From NCBI GenBank assembly GCA_036488085.1, contig DASXHZ010000092.1, forward strand, positions 29,736-93,735: 64,000 bases of DNA, given 5' to 3'. The stretch is from DASXHZ01 sp036488085 (lineage in GTDB: Bacteria; Acidobacteriota; Thermoanaerobaculia; Gp7-AA8). Positions 42,038-51,400 of the stretch are shown here, piece by piece. Made by a program: the position numbers and the translations under genes. How positions within the stretch are numbered: the first letter of the stretch is position 1; each line of letters starts with the position of its first letter. Below the pieces are notes generated by a model. The model worked only from the letters and a program-made list of their open reading frames with translations. It had not been told where the DNA came from and did no database searches.

Positions 42038-42176
42038 GTAATCGTTACTCGTTACTCGTTACTCGTTACTCATTATTCGTTACTCGCACGACCGATAACG
42101 GATAACGGATAACGGATGACGGATATGACGACCGCATCCCCGAGTAACGAGTAACGAATCACGAATCACGAACATC
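42038..42176. repeat. Long heptamer array (GTTACTC, GGATAAC, CGAGTAAC units)
   Basis: The right half of the 41879-42174 gap is made of at least five GTTACTC-type units, then four GATAACG units, then CGAGTAACGA and ATCACGA units. The ends are mutually complementary. It is a longer relative of the array at 38338. The left half of the gap (41879-42037) shows nothing I recognise apart from the OmpW-like promoter region. Confidence 0.88.
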
Positions 42177-43047
42177 AGAGTGACTCGCGTTCCCCCTCGT
42201 GTCCGATCGCGAATGGACGGACGATTTTTGGATCGCGCAGCGCGGGGTTCGACTGGTTGAGATGGATGAAGCGGATTTTCGCTCGCTCGCGAGCGGGAAG
42301 CTTTTCGAAGCGCTGCATCGAGTCGTGCATCATCGGGTGCGGGATCTCGGCGAGGTTCCGGCCGGGGAGCTCTTTCGCGTCGAAGAAGGTGCCGTCGAGA
42401 TACGCGACGTCGACGCGCGCGATCAGCGCCTCGACGTTCTCCCATCGATCCGCGTCAGGGATCCAGAGAACCGATCGCTTCGGCCCCTTGACGATGAACC
42501 CGACAGTCTCGCTGTACTCGCCGCGGTGCGGCACGGCGACCGGCGTGACGGTGATGTTGGCGTTGAGTCGGATCGGAACGCCGTCTTTCATGGGACGGAT
42601 GTCGATGTTGCGGAGCCGCACGAGCTGGTCCCACGGGCCGTTGTGTTCGAGGAACGTGCGCATGCGCGGCATCGCGTAGACCGGGAGGTCGTGCGCGCCG
42701 ATGACTTCGCGGCCGAGTTGCGCGAGGCCGAGGTAGTGGCCGATGTGCGCGTGGGTGAGAAGAATGCCGGCGAACGGCAGACCGCCGAGGGCGTGGAGTT
42801 GCTCGGGAAAGTCGGGAGTCGCGTCGATCATCCAGCGTTCGTGCGTCGCGGGATCGACGATGCCGAGGGAGACGACGTGGCGGCGCAGCTTAGGATTGTT
42901 CCAGGCGGCGACGCAGTCGGGGCGCTCACATCCGGCCTGGGGATAGCCGCCATCCTGCGCGATGCCGAGGACGATCGTGTACGGAGAAATAAGGGCCGGC
43001 TGAGAGCCGGCCCCTATATGGAACAGCGCTAGAAGCGCGAAGATCAA
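42175..43047 (-). CDS. PqqB-like metallo-beta-lactamase-fold protein (exported)
   Basis: A 290-aa MBL-fold protein. IVLGIAQDGGYPQAGCERPD and CVAAWNNPKLRRHVVSLGIV are typical of the PqqB-like group. The metal motif reads LLTHAHIGHYLGLAQLGREV (HxHxxH with Gly in place of the usual Asp), with later VPHRGEYSETVGF and WIPDADRWE. The start is TTG at 43047, overlapping the stop of the VPS10-like gene (TTGA), giving signal-like LIFALLALF. A perfect hairpin repeat (42993-43013) sits in the signal/mature junction. No other pqq genes are near, so a general hydrolase role is as likely. Confidence 0.82.
   Translation of the reverse strand: MIFALLALFHIGAGSQPALISPYTIVLGIAQDGGYPQAGCERPDCVAAWNNPKLRRHVVSLGIVDPATHERWMIDATPDFPEQLHALGGLPFAGILLTHAHIGHYLGLAQLGREVIGAHDLPVYAMPRMRTFLEHNGPWDQLVRLRNIDIRPMKDGVPIRLNANITVTPVAVPHRGEYSETVGFIVKGPKRSVLWIPDADRWENVEALIARVDVAYLDGTFFDAKELPGRNLAEIPHPMMHDSMQRFEKLPARERAKIRFIHLNQSNPALRDPKIVRPFAIGHEGERESL
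42993..43013. repeat. GC hairpin inside the signal region of the PqqB-like gene
   Basis: GGGCCGGCT and AGCCGGCCC pair exactly around a 3-base loop. It is translated as part of GAGSQPALIS at the signal/mature junction, in frame. This is a second example in the window of an interspersed palindrome within a coding sequence. Confidence 0.7.
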
Positions 43048-46000
43048 TCGCGCTCGAACATCCTGAACTCTTGCTCGGTGGCCGTCGGCGAGCCGCCGGC
43101 TTCCGAAGCGTTCGACTGGTCCCATTCCGTGCGGGTCTGGAGCTTGATCGGCTGCAGGTTCTTCTTCGCGAGTGCGGCGTTGATGCTCGGCAGCTCCTTC
43201 GTCGTCCAGGCGTTGAAATCCTTGTCGACGTCGGCCATCTCGCGGCCGATCGACTCGGTGCGGTCCACCTGCATCTGCGACGGGCGTCCCTCGTAGAAGA
43301 TGACGCCGCCGTAGACGTCGGTGATGTTCTCGCGGAGGCGCTCCTCACCGGTGATCATGCCGCCTTCCTTCGTCGCCACGAGCTTTCTGCGGAGCGTGTC
43401 GACGGAGTCGGACGCAGCGCGGAGCTTCTTCGCGGTGGGGTCGTTGGCGGGGAGTTTGGACGCGCGGTCGTCCAGCGCGCTGCGGATGGCGTTCATCTCT
43501 TCGACCGAATACGCCATGTCCGTGATGGCGCCCTTCAGTTTCATCGCGAGATCGTAGTTCGTCTTCCGGTCCTCGGGCGTATACGTGGCGCTCGGATCGG
43601 TGATCACGCGCAACGGCGTGGTGTAGACGTTCTTGTCCTTCGTCATCCGCACCGTGTACGTGCCGGGGAGAACGCGCGGACCGACCGCTGCGCCGAACGC
43701 GGCGGAGGCGGCGGGGGGGACTTTCGGTCCCCTGGTGCGCATCGACCACGTCACTCGATTGAGGCCGCGGCGCTTGCTCGACGGGATCGTGCCGACGACG
43801 TTGCCGGCGGAGTCGACGACGTCGATCTTGAGGTCGCCGAAGATGTGGCGCTTCTTCTGGTAGTACGTGATGACCGCGTCTCCCGGCGGGTTGTTGCCGA
43901 CGAACTGCGCGTCGCCCGGCACCCAGCCGCCCTGGCCGAAGATGCGCTGCACCGCCGGCGTCGACTGCAGGAACTCCGCTTCCTTCGCCATCACGCCGGG
44001 CGTGAGGGCGCGAAGCGGGGTGATGTCGTCGACAATCCAGATCCCGCGGCCGTGCGTGGCGATCACGAGGTCGTTGTCACGCGGATGGATGGCCAGGTCT
44101 CGGACCGCGACGCCCACCGGCATATCGCCACCTTTGTACTGCGCCCACTGCTTGCCGTCGTCCAGCGAGATCCAGAGACCGTGCTCGGTGCCGACGTAGA
44201 GCAGATGCGGGTTGACGAGGTCCTCGCGGACGACGTGCGCGTAGCCGTTCACGGCGGAGTTGTCCGGAATGAGCGACGTCCACGTCTGCCCGAAGTCGCT
44301 CGTCCGGTAGATGTACGGCTTCATGTCGCCGGTCGTGTGCATGTCGACGGTAACGAACGCCGATCCTTCGTCGAAATGGCCGGCTTCGACGTAGGAGATC
44401 CACGCGTTCGGAGCCAGCGGAAGGTTCTTCGTCACGTTCGTCCAAGTCTTGCCGGAGTCGCGCGTGACCTGCACGTTGCCGTCATCGGTGCCGACCCAGA
44501 CGACGTCCTTGTTCTTCGGCGACTCGGCGATCGCATAGATCGTGTTGTTCATCTCGGCCGACGAGTTGTCGACCGTGACGCCGCCCGACTGCTCCTGCAA
44601 CTGCTTCTGGGGGTTGTTGGTCGTCAGGTCGGGAGAGATGCGCTCCCACGTTTGGCCGTGGTCGCGGGTGCGGAACAGGTACTGCGACCCGAGGTACACC
44701 GCGCCGGTGGGGCTGACCTGGATCGGGGCGTTCCAGTTGTAGCGGAGCTTCCCTTCCTTGTAGTTCGGAAGCGGTTTGATCCCTCGGACCTCATGCGTCT
44801 TGCGGTTGACGCGGGCGATGTCGCCGCCCTGCGACTCGGTGTAGAGGTAGTCATTGTCGGTCGGGTCGGTGAACATCCAGAAGCCGTCGCCGCCGTACAT
44901 GTTTTCCCACTGCGCGTTCGTGATGCCGCCGGGGTACTGTGAGTCCCCGACCCACGAGCTGTTGTCCTGCAGGCCGCCGTAGACGTGGTACGGACGGTCC
45001 ATGTCGACACTCACGTGGTAGAACTGCGAGACCGGCAGGTTGTCGGCCTTCCACCAGCGGTTCGCGCCGTCGTACGAGTACCAGAGGCCGCCGTCGTCGC
45101 CGGCGATGAGGTGGTCGGAGTCCTGCGGATCGATCCAGACGTCGTGGCAGTCGCCATGCGCGGCGCCGCCGACGACCGTGAAGCTCTTTCCGCCGTCGTT
45201 GCTGCCGACGAGAACGAGGTCGGGCTTGTAGAGTTGGTCGGGATTCTTCGGGTCGACGATGAGATTGGCGAAGTAGAACGGACGCCAGATCATGTACTGC
45301 GAGCGGTCGCGCTTCGACCAGGTCTTGCCGCCGTCGTCGGAGCGATAGAGTGCGTTTTTCGGCGGCTCCGCTTCGACAAAGGCATAGACGATGTTGGGGT
45401 TTGACGGCGCGACGGTGACCGCCACGCGTCCCCACGGCTTGCTCGGGAGGCCGGGCGCCGACTTGTCGTCGAGCGACGACCACGTGGCGCCGCCGTCAGT
45501 GGACTTCATGAGAGCGCTGCCGCTCGGCGCGTTCGGGCCGTCGCCGCCGCTGCGGAACGTCCATCCCTTGCGGCGGAAGTCCCAGAGTCCGGCGTAGACC
45601 GTCTTCGGGTTCGCGTGGTCGAGCGAGAGCATCGAACAGCCGGTCGAGGCGTTCGAGCCCTTCAGCACCTTGTTCCAGCTCTTGCCGCCGTCGGTCGTCT
45701 TGTAGACGCCGCGGTCGTCGCTGTCGCTCCACAGCTTGCCCGGAACGCAGGCGTAGACCGTGTTGGTGTCGCTCGGGTCGATGAGGATCTTCGCGATGTG
45801 CTCGGAATTCGGAAGACCCATGTTGGTCCAGTTGTCGCCGCCGTCGGTCGACTTGTAGATGCCGTCGCCGACCGAGACGGAGTTGCGCATCCATGCTTCG
45901 CCGGATCCGACCCAGACCACCTTCGGGTTTTTCGGATCGATGGCGATGGCGCCGATGGACTGTACAGGCTGTTTGTCGAACACCGGCTTGTAGGTCGTGC

Positions 46001-46232
46001 CGCCGTTGACCGACTTCCAGACGCCGCCGCTGGCGGCGCCGACGTAGATCGTGAGGCGGTCGCCTTCGTGGACCGCGTCGATGGCGGCGATACGTCCCGA
46101 CATCGCGGCGCTGCCGATGTTGCGCGCGCCGAGGCCGGAGATCGTGTCGGAGTCGAACTTCACGCCGGACGTCTGCGCGAGCGCGGAGCCGGCTACGAAA
46201 AGAGTGGCGATCAAAAATCGCGTTGTTTTCAT
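43044..46232 (-). CDS. VPS10/sortilin-like beta-propeller protein (1062 aa)
   Basis: A large exported protein (signal MKTTRFLIATLFVAGSALAQ). At least ten BNR-type blades follow: GGVWKSVNGGTTYKPVFDKQ, GIYKSTDGGDNWTNMGL, GVYKTTDGGKSWNKVLKG, LYRSDDGGKTWSKRDRSQYM, LFRTRDHGQTWERISPD, VTRDSGKTWTNVTKNLP. After VIATHGRGIWIVDDITPLRA comes a beta-sandwich region and a helical C-terminus with many charged residues. It is a paralogue of the protein at 2-1135. Such proteins are common in Acidobacteriota and Bacteroidota, with unproven activity. ATG 46232 lies four bases after the LolA-like stop; the 3' end overlaps the MBL gene. Confidence 0.9.
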   Translation of the reverse strand: MKTTRFLIATLFVAGSALAQTSGVKFDSDTISGLGARNIGSAAMSGRIAAIDAVHEGDRLTIYVGAASGGVWKSVNGGTTYKPVFDKQPVQSIGAIAIDPKNPKVVWVGSGEAWMRNSVSVGDGIYKSTDGGDNWTNMGLPNSEHIAKILIDPSDTNTVYACVPGKLWSDSDDRGVYKTTDGGKSWNKVLKGSNASTGCSMLSLDHANPKTVYAGLWDFRRKGWTFRSGGDGPNAPSGSALMKSTDGGATWSSLDDKSAPGLPSKPWGRVAVTVAPSNPNIVYAFVEAEPPKNALYRSDDGGKTWSKRDRSQYMIWRPFYFANLIVDPKNPDQLYKPDLVLVGSNDGGKSFTVVGGAAHGDCHDVWIDPQDSDHLIAGDDGGLWYSYDGANRWWKADNLPVSQFYHVSVDMDRPYHVYGGLQDNSSWVGDSQYPGGITNAQWENMYGGDGFWMFTDPTDNDYLYTESQGGDIARVNRKTHEVRGIKPLPNYKEGKLRYNWNAPIQVSPTGAVYLGSQYLFRTRDHGQTWERISPDLTTNNPQKQLQEQSGGVTVDNSSAEMNNTIYAIAESPKNKDVVWVGTDDGNVQVTRDSGKTWTNVTKNLPLAPNAWISYVEAGHFDEGSAFVTVDMHTTGDMKPYIYRTSDFGQTWTSLIPDNSAVNGYAHVVREDLVNPHLLYVGTEHGLWISLDDGKQWAQYKGGDMPVGVAVRDLAIHPRDNDLVIATHGRGIWIVDDITPLRALTPGVMAKEAEFLQSTPAVQRIFGQGGWVPGDAQFVGNNPPGDAVITYYQKKRHIFGDLKIDVVDSAGNVVGTIPSSKRRGLNRVTWSMRTRGPKVPPAASAAFGAAVGPRVLPGTYTVRMTKDKNVYTTPLRVITDPSATYTPEDRKTNYDLAMKLKGAITDMAYSVEEMNAIRSALDDRASKLPANDPTAKKLRAASDSVDTLRRKLVATKEGGMITGEERLRENITDVYGGVIFYEGRPSQMQVDRTESIGREMADVDKDFNAWTTKELPSINAALAKKNLQPIKLQTRTEWDQSNASEAGGSPTATEQEFRMFERD

Positions 46233-46236
46233 GTCT

Positions 46237-47103
46237 CTATTTCTCCACCGGCGGTTTCTTCGTTTCGGTCGCGGGCGGTTTCTTCTGCCCCTTCTCCTGC
46301 TGCGTCTTCGGCTGCATCTGCGAGGCATCGGCGGGCTGGCCTTCGCGCTGCGCTTCCGGCTTGCCGGCGGCGGACGGCTGGACGAAGCGGGCGTCGGAGA
46401 CCGTGCTGTTCGCCGTGATCTTGTCGAAGGTCACTTTTCCCTTCTGGGGAGAGCCCTTCGCGCCGCTCTCGATCGACCAGGGGAAGTAGACGCCGTCCAC
46501 TTCCTTGTAGTCGCCGAGCGACGACTCGAACTCGCGTTCGGCGCCGCGGATCATCCGCTTGGTCTCGACCTTGATCGGGACGTAGTAGTCGGTGTCCATG
46601 TAGTAGTAGCGGACCTCGCCATTCGCGAGCGTGACCTTCAGCTTGTAGGCGTCAGTCCCCTCGACCGGCTCGGTGCCTTCGTACTCGACCTTGTTGCCTT
46701 TGGCGGCGTAGTTGACCAGCGGCCCGTCGAAGTCGGCGTCGGCGATGATGTCCTTCAGCTCGTCTTCGCCCAGCGGTTCGGGGTCTTTCTTCCCCTGCCA
46801 CGGCTCGATCTTCCAGCCGGACTTACCGTCGTACGCGGTGACGCCGTCCATCCCCTGGATGAGGAAGTCTTCACGGACCAGGTTCGGACGCTTGTTCTCC
46901 TGGGTGACGCGCGCTTCGAATCCGCCGCCTCCCGTGAACTTGCCGCTGCGATTCAACGTCTTGAGGGCGTTGATCTTGTCCATGCCTCCGATGGCTTTGA
47001 CATATTTGGCGACGATCTCGTCGGCCGTTTGCCCGGCCGCTGATGACGCCAGGGGAATCGCAAACAGCACGAGTGCCGTGAGTGCAAGGAAGCCTCTGCG
47101 CAT
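46237..47103 (-). CDS. LolA/outer-membrane lipoprotein-sorting-like protein with Lys/Pro-rich tail
   Basis: A 288-aa exported protein (MRRGFLALTALVLFAIPLASS). TADEIVAKYVKAIGGMDKIN, ALKTLNRSGKF, and the strands YDGKSGWKIEPWQG, YKLKVTLANGEVRYYYMDTD and YYVPIKVETKR match the LolA/LolB-like half-barrel family that holds lipids. The last 45 residues (KPEAQREGQPADASQMQPKT) are a polar, disordered tail. GGAG precedes the ATG, with TATAAA further upstream. It heads an operon with the VPS10-like and PqqB-like genes, suggesting a shared envelope role. Confidence 0.85.
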   Translation of the reverse strand: MRRGFLALTALVLFAIPLASSAAGQTADEIVAKYVKAIGGMDKINALKTLNRSGKFTGGGGFEARVTQENKRPNLVREDFLIQGMDGVTAYDGKSGWKIEPWQGKKDPEPLGEDELKDIIADADFDGPLVNYAAKGNKVEYEGTEPVEGTDAYKLKVTLANGEVRYYYMDTDYYVPIKVETKRMIRGAEREFESSLGDYKEVDGVYFPWSIESGAKGSPQKGKVTFDKITANSTVSDARFVQPSAAGKPEAQREGQPADASQMQPKTQQEKGQKKPPATETKKPPVEK

Positions 47104-47195
47104 GTTTTCTCCTTCGTGTTTATAGGGCGAGTGCGGGCAGGATCATACCCACGGACGGGGAATACGTAATCGGGTTGGGGGAGGGTTGTCACGAA

Positions 47196-47366
47196 AGTGT
47201 TAACAGCGGACCGCAGACCTCGGACCTCAGGCCTCGGACCTCAGATGTTCATTCGGGGCGCGAGGTTCGAAGTTCGAGGTTCGAATGACGAAGTCGAACG
47301 AAGAACTTCACTCTTCATTCGACATTCACGGTCATTCTCACTTCTTCCCTCGAATCTCGAACCTCA
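47196..47366. repeat. Intergenic heptamer-like repeats (GACCTCG / GAGGTTCGAA)
   Basis: The gap 47104-47363 holds GACCTCGGACCTCAG repeated with small changes, then CGAGGTTCGAAGTTCGAGG and a downstream partial complement (TCGAATCTCGAACCTC). It has the same short-unit, inverted-arm build as the arrays at 38.4 and 42.1 kb but with a different unit. No gene is seen. Confidence 0.75.
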
Positions 47367-48407
47367 AGCCACAGCCGATTCGTCGATGGTCACCCGGCCC
47401 CCCTCCGCGTCCACGGTGCCGAGAACCCCAATCGGAATCGTCAGCTTCTGTTCAATGTGCCCAAACGACAGCCCCGAAAGCGCGGGGTACGGCGCAGAGC
47501 CGAAACGGTCTCGCAGGATGTCTTCCACGCTGAAGCTCGGGCCCGTGATCTTGCAGTCGCTGCAGCGGCCCCAGACGAAGCCGGCGAGGTGGTCGAGCTT
47601 TCCGGCGAGTGCGAGCGTCGTCAGCATCCGATCGATGCGGTACGGTTCCTCGTGCACGTCCTCGAGAAAGAGAATCCTGCCGGCGGTGTCGAGCTCGTAC
47701 GGAGTGCCCATGAGCGTGTGCACCATGGTCAGGTTACCGCCGATGAAGCGGCCGCTCGCTTTGCCCCCCGCGAGCTGCACGATCCGGTTCTCCCGGTCGA
47801 TCAGCTCGCTCGGCTTCTTCGGCGGCGGCGCCAGCTCGCCGGCGGGGGCGGCGGTCATGACGACGCGTTTGTAGTTCTCGAGGCTGTACGGGTCCAACGT
47901 CGAGCTGCCGACGGGGCCGTGGAACGTGACGATGCCGCTCTTCTTGTGGATCGCGTTGAGAAGCGCGGTGATGTCGCTGTAACCGATGATGACTTTCGGC
48001 TTTCGGGCAATGAGGTCGTAGTCGAGGAACGGCAGCAGCCGCGGCGAGCCCCAACCGCCGGTGAAGCAGACGACGCCGGCGACACCGTCGTCGGCGAACA
48101 TCTTGTTGATGTCGTCCGCGCGGTCGCGGTCGTGGCCCGCGAGGTAGCCCCAGCGGTCGTACGCATGCGGGCCGATCACGACGTTGAAGCCGATTGCTTT
48201 GAGTTGATCGCGCGCGAACGCGATCACCTCGCTGGAAAGCTCCGCGCTGGCGGGAAGGACAAGGCCTAGCGCGTCGCCGGGTGCGAGCCGTTTCGGCTTC
48301 TGCGTGGCGCCGGCAATCCTGCCTGCGGCCTTCGCCGGCGCGGCTAGAGCGAGGGTCGCGAGCGAGACGGTGGTGGCGAATTCGCGGCGGTTCAGCATGA
48401 ACCGCAT
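47364..48407 (-). CDS. LD-carboxypeptidase (peptidase S66 family), Tat-exported
   Basis: A 347-aa protein. LNRREFATTVSLATLALAAP looks like a Tat signal. The S66 blocks are RLAPGDALGLVLPASAEL, VVCFTGGWGSPRLLPFLDYD, the nucleophile segment VIIGYSDITALLNAIHKKSG, FIGGNLTMVHTLMGTPYELD, LFLEDVHEEPYRIDRMLTTL and GLSFGHIEQKLTIPIG with catalytic His. Members cut the L,D bond of murein tetrapeptides or related amides. The start is uncertain between 48407 and 48398. Murein recycling is the default reading, but Tat export points to a periplasmic substrate. Confidence 0.92.
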   Translation of the reverse strand: MRFMLNRREFATTVSLATLALAAPAKAAGRIAGATQKPKRLAPGDALGLVLPASAELSSEVIAFARDQLKAIGFNVVIGPHAYDRWGYLAGHDRDRADDINKMFADDGVAGVVCFTGGWGSPRLLPFLDYDLIARKPKVIIGYSDITALLNAIHKKSGIVTFHGPVGSSTLDPYSLENYKRVVMTAAPAGELAPPPKKPSELIDRENRIVQLAGGKASGRFIGGNLTMVHTLMGTPYELDTAGRILFLEDVHEEPYRIDRMLTTLALAGKLDHLAGFVWGRCSDCKITGPSFSVEDILRDRFGSAPYPALSGLSFGHIEQKLTIPIGVLGTVDAEGGRVTIDESAVA

Positions 48408-48411
48408 TTCA

Positions 48412-48456
48412 CCACAGAGGCACAGAGAACTCTCAGTCCTCTGTGCCTCCGCGGTG
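48412..48456. repeat. Inverted repeat GAGGCACAGAG ... CTCTGTGCCTC
   Basis: Eleven-base arms match exactly and extend imperfectly (CCACAGAGG against CCTCCGCGG). It lies between the S66 gene and the giant nuclease gene on the same strand. It would serve as a terminator or be an interspersed repeat; the arm sequence looks non-random. Confidence 0.7.
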
Positions 48457-48463
48457 AGTTTGA

Positions 48464-51400
48464 TTACTTCGAATTCGGGGTTTGGATCTGGATGCTGCCG
48501 CCGCCGAGGACCTGCGGATTCGCGGAGTCGATGTCGTCGGAGCCGCCGAGAACGTTGTCGTAGACCACGTTGCCCGTGTCGGTGTTCCAGATCTTGATGC
48601 GGAACTTGTCGGGGCCTTGCGCATTGCCGCCCTTGGCGTCGCCGTCGGTCCCGGTCAGGAGAAACGCGAATGTGCCGGGGGTATTCGCGATCGTCCCGAC
48701 GCCCTTGTACTGCGCCTTGTTGCCGGCGATCACCAGCCAGTCGTACGACGTGCTGACGAAATTGAAGCCGGCGGCCGCGAGCTGGAACTGCGTATTGCCC
48801 TGCGGGTGCTGCTGACCCTTCTGATACTTCGAGTTGAAGCCGAAGGTTGCCTTGCCCGTGATCGAGGGGTCGGCGACGTAGGCGCCGGCCGGCGAGTTGA
48901 TCCAGCCGCTGCCGGTGACGAAGCCCGCCGACGGGTCGTACACCACGACGTACTGGAAGTCGCTCGATGCCGAGCCGCCGTCGTCGTCCGTCACCGTGAC
49001 GAGCACGTGATAGACGCCCGCCGCCGCGAACGTGTGCGTCGCGCTGCAGGTGCCCGCTGAACAGGAAGCATTGGACGTCGTGTTGTCGTCCCACGTGAAG
49101 ACCGCCGTCTGCGTGTCCGCCGAGCCGGCGTCGCTGTAGCTGACGTTGATCGTTGCGGTGGCGCCGGTGAGCGGGAGCGGCGAGGTCGGGCCAATGACCG
49201 CGGAGATCACCGGATCGACATTCGTGACGTTGATCGACGCCGACGCCGTTCCCTGCCCGCCATGCGAGTCGGTCACGACCTCGGACACCACATACGTCCC
49301 GTTGTCGTCCGGCGTGAAGGCGAACGGCGTACCGCTGCCGCTCGCGTACGGCGAGCCGTTCTTCGTGACGCTGAACGCGAACGTGAACGACTCGCTCGGA
49401 TCGACGTCCGTCGCGCTGCCCGTGACCGTGATCGAGGAGCCTTCAGCACCGGTCGACGGCGCGTTGATCGACGCCGACGGCGCGTGGTTCACGAAGTTGA
49501 CCGTGACGCCGACCGTCGCGACCGCGCACTGCGGATCGGTGACGCCCGCGGTCGTGCCGTTGTCGCACACCTGGTACGTGAAGCTGGCATTGCCGAAGAA
49601 GAGCGGCGCCGGCGTGTAGGTCACCTCGCCGTTGTTCAGCGTCACGGTGCCATGGGTGTCCGCAGTCGAGTTGACCGCGGTGACCGTGAGCGTCTGACCG
49701 GACTCGTTCGCCGGACCGGCGCTGTCATTCGACGTCAGGTCCGACGCGGGGAAGGTAACCGAGGAGTCCTCGTTCACCGACGTCGCATCGTTTGCCGCCG
49801 TCGGCGCGTCATTCACCTCGGAGATCGTGACCGTGACCGTCGACGTGTTCGACGTGTGCGTGCCGTCGCTCACGTTGTAGGTGAACGTGTCGGTGCCGTT
49901 GAAGTCGGGCGCCGGCGTATACGTCTCGCTGCCGTTCGAGCCGGAGAGCGTGCCGTGCGACGGGCCGTTGACGATGTTGTACGTGAGCGCGTTCGCGGTC
50001 GGGTTTGCGACCGTCAGGTTGAACGTCGTGCCGTTGTCCTCGGTCGTGCTGACCGACTGATCGGCCGTGCCCGGCGGGTTGTCGCCGTTCACTCCGTACT
50101 CGATCGCGTTCTGGATGACCTGCGGCACGTTCGAGTAGAAGTTGTATCCGGTCAGCTGTTCAACGGCGTGGACCGTCGTCAGGTAGGTCATCCAGTCGTT
50201 GGAGTTGCTCGTCCGGATGCCCTGAACGTTCGGCATGATCACGGCGATGACGCGGGTCGACGCCGTGACGCGCGCGACGTCGTCGCCGGTCTGGCCCGGC
50301 AGAACTAGCGCGACTTTCCACGTGTATGCCGGAACGGTGACGTGGCCGTTGGCGAGCGTCGTGGTGACGCCGCCGTTGCTCCCCGTGCCGCCGACGCCCG
50401 CCGGACCGGAGACGATGTAGATCTCGCTACCGGCGTCAGTGAGCGTGCGGAGATAGGCCTCGAGGTTCGCCCACGGTCCCTGGTTGTTGTCGGGAGCCTG
50501 CGGGACCATGTTCGACATCAGGTAGGTTTCCTGATTGATCGGGATGCGGTTCTGATTGTCGCGGTCGGCGTTCGGGCACATGTGGCCGCGGTCGAAGCCG
50601 GAGCTCGTGAAGTCGGTCTCTTCGACGCGGTACCAGTCCGGCAGGACCTTCGGATCGGCGCGGAAGACGTCGACGCGGGCGAGCGAGCCGTACCACGACG
50701 CGTCGAGATGCCAGCTGACCCAGTTCGGCGTTCCCTTTCCGCGGTTGTACGACAGCGCGTACGTCGGCTTCATCATCAGATAGTTGTTCGGGACGGTGAC
50801 GTCGTCGATCGCGTTCGACGGATTGCCCATCGTGAGGTGCACGTCGGGCGGGTACGGCGCCGCAGCTCCGGTCGCGACGGTGAAGGTGAACGTGAAATCG
50901 TTGAGCGGATGCATCGCGTCCGGCGGCGCGGTCACGTCTTCGTTGGTGACCTTGTCGTGGAAGACGGTCACGGTGCATGCCTCGCCCGGCGTGAAGGAGA
51001 CGTTGGGGGTGATGAGCCAGCTCTTATCGGCGAACGCCGAGGCCACGGTGACGTCGGTGCTGTGATCGCCGGTCGACGCGCAGTTAATGGAGTACCAGCC
51101 ACTCGCGACGGTCACCGCTTCGCCGAAGTCGATACGGACGGTGGCGTCGTACGGCGCGTTCGTCGTGGACGGCTCGAAACTGGTCACGTTCGGGGGCAGC
51201 GGCACCAGTCCGCCCGGACCGCCGTGCGGATTCGGCGTCTGCTTGGTGAAATCGACGCTGTTCTGGTCAGTGTCCGTCTCGTTCGCGCGGACGGCCGACT
51301 GCGTGTTCGAGAGAGTCGGCGCGGGAGCGCCGCCCTCGAAGCAGTCGGTGCCGGTGCCGTAGCCGATGAAGTCGACCAGGTCGAGATCGCCGATCGGGCA

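Noticed and set aside
42175..43047. Calling the MBL gene pqqB and inferring PQQ synthesis
   Set aside because: No pqqA, C, D or E genes are present and the protein appears exported; only family resemblance is claimed.
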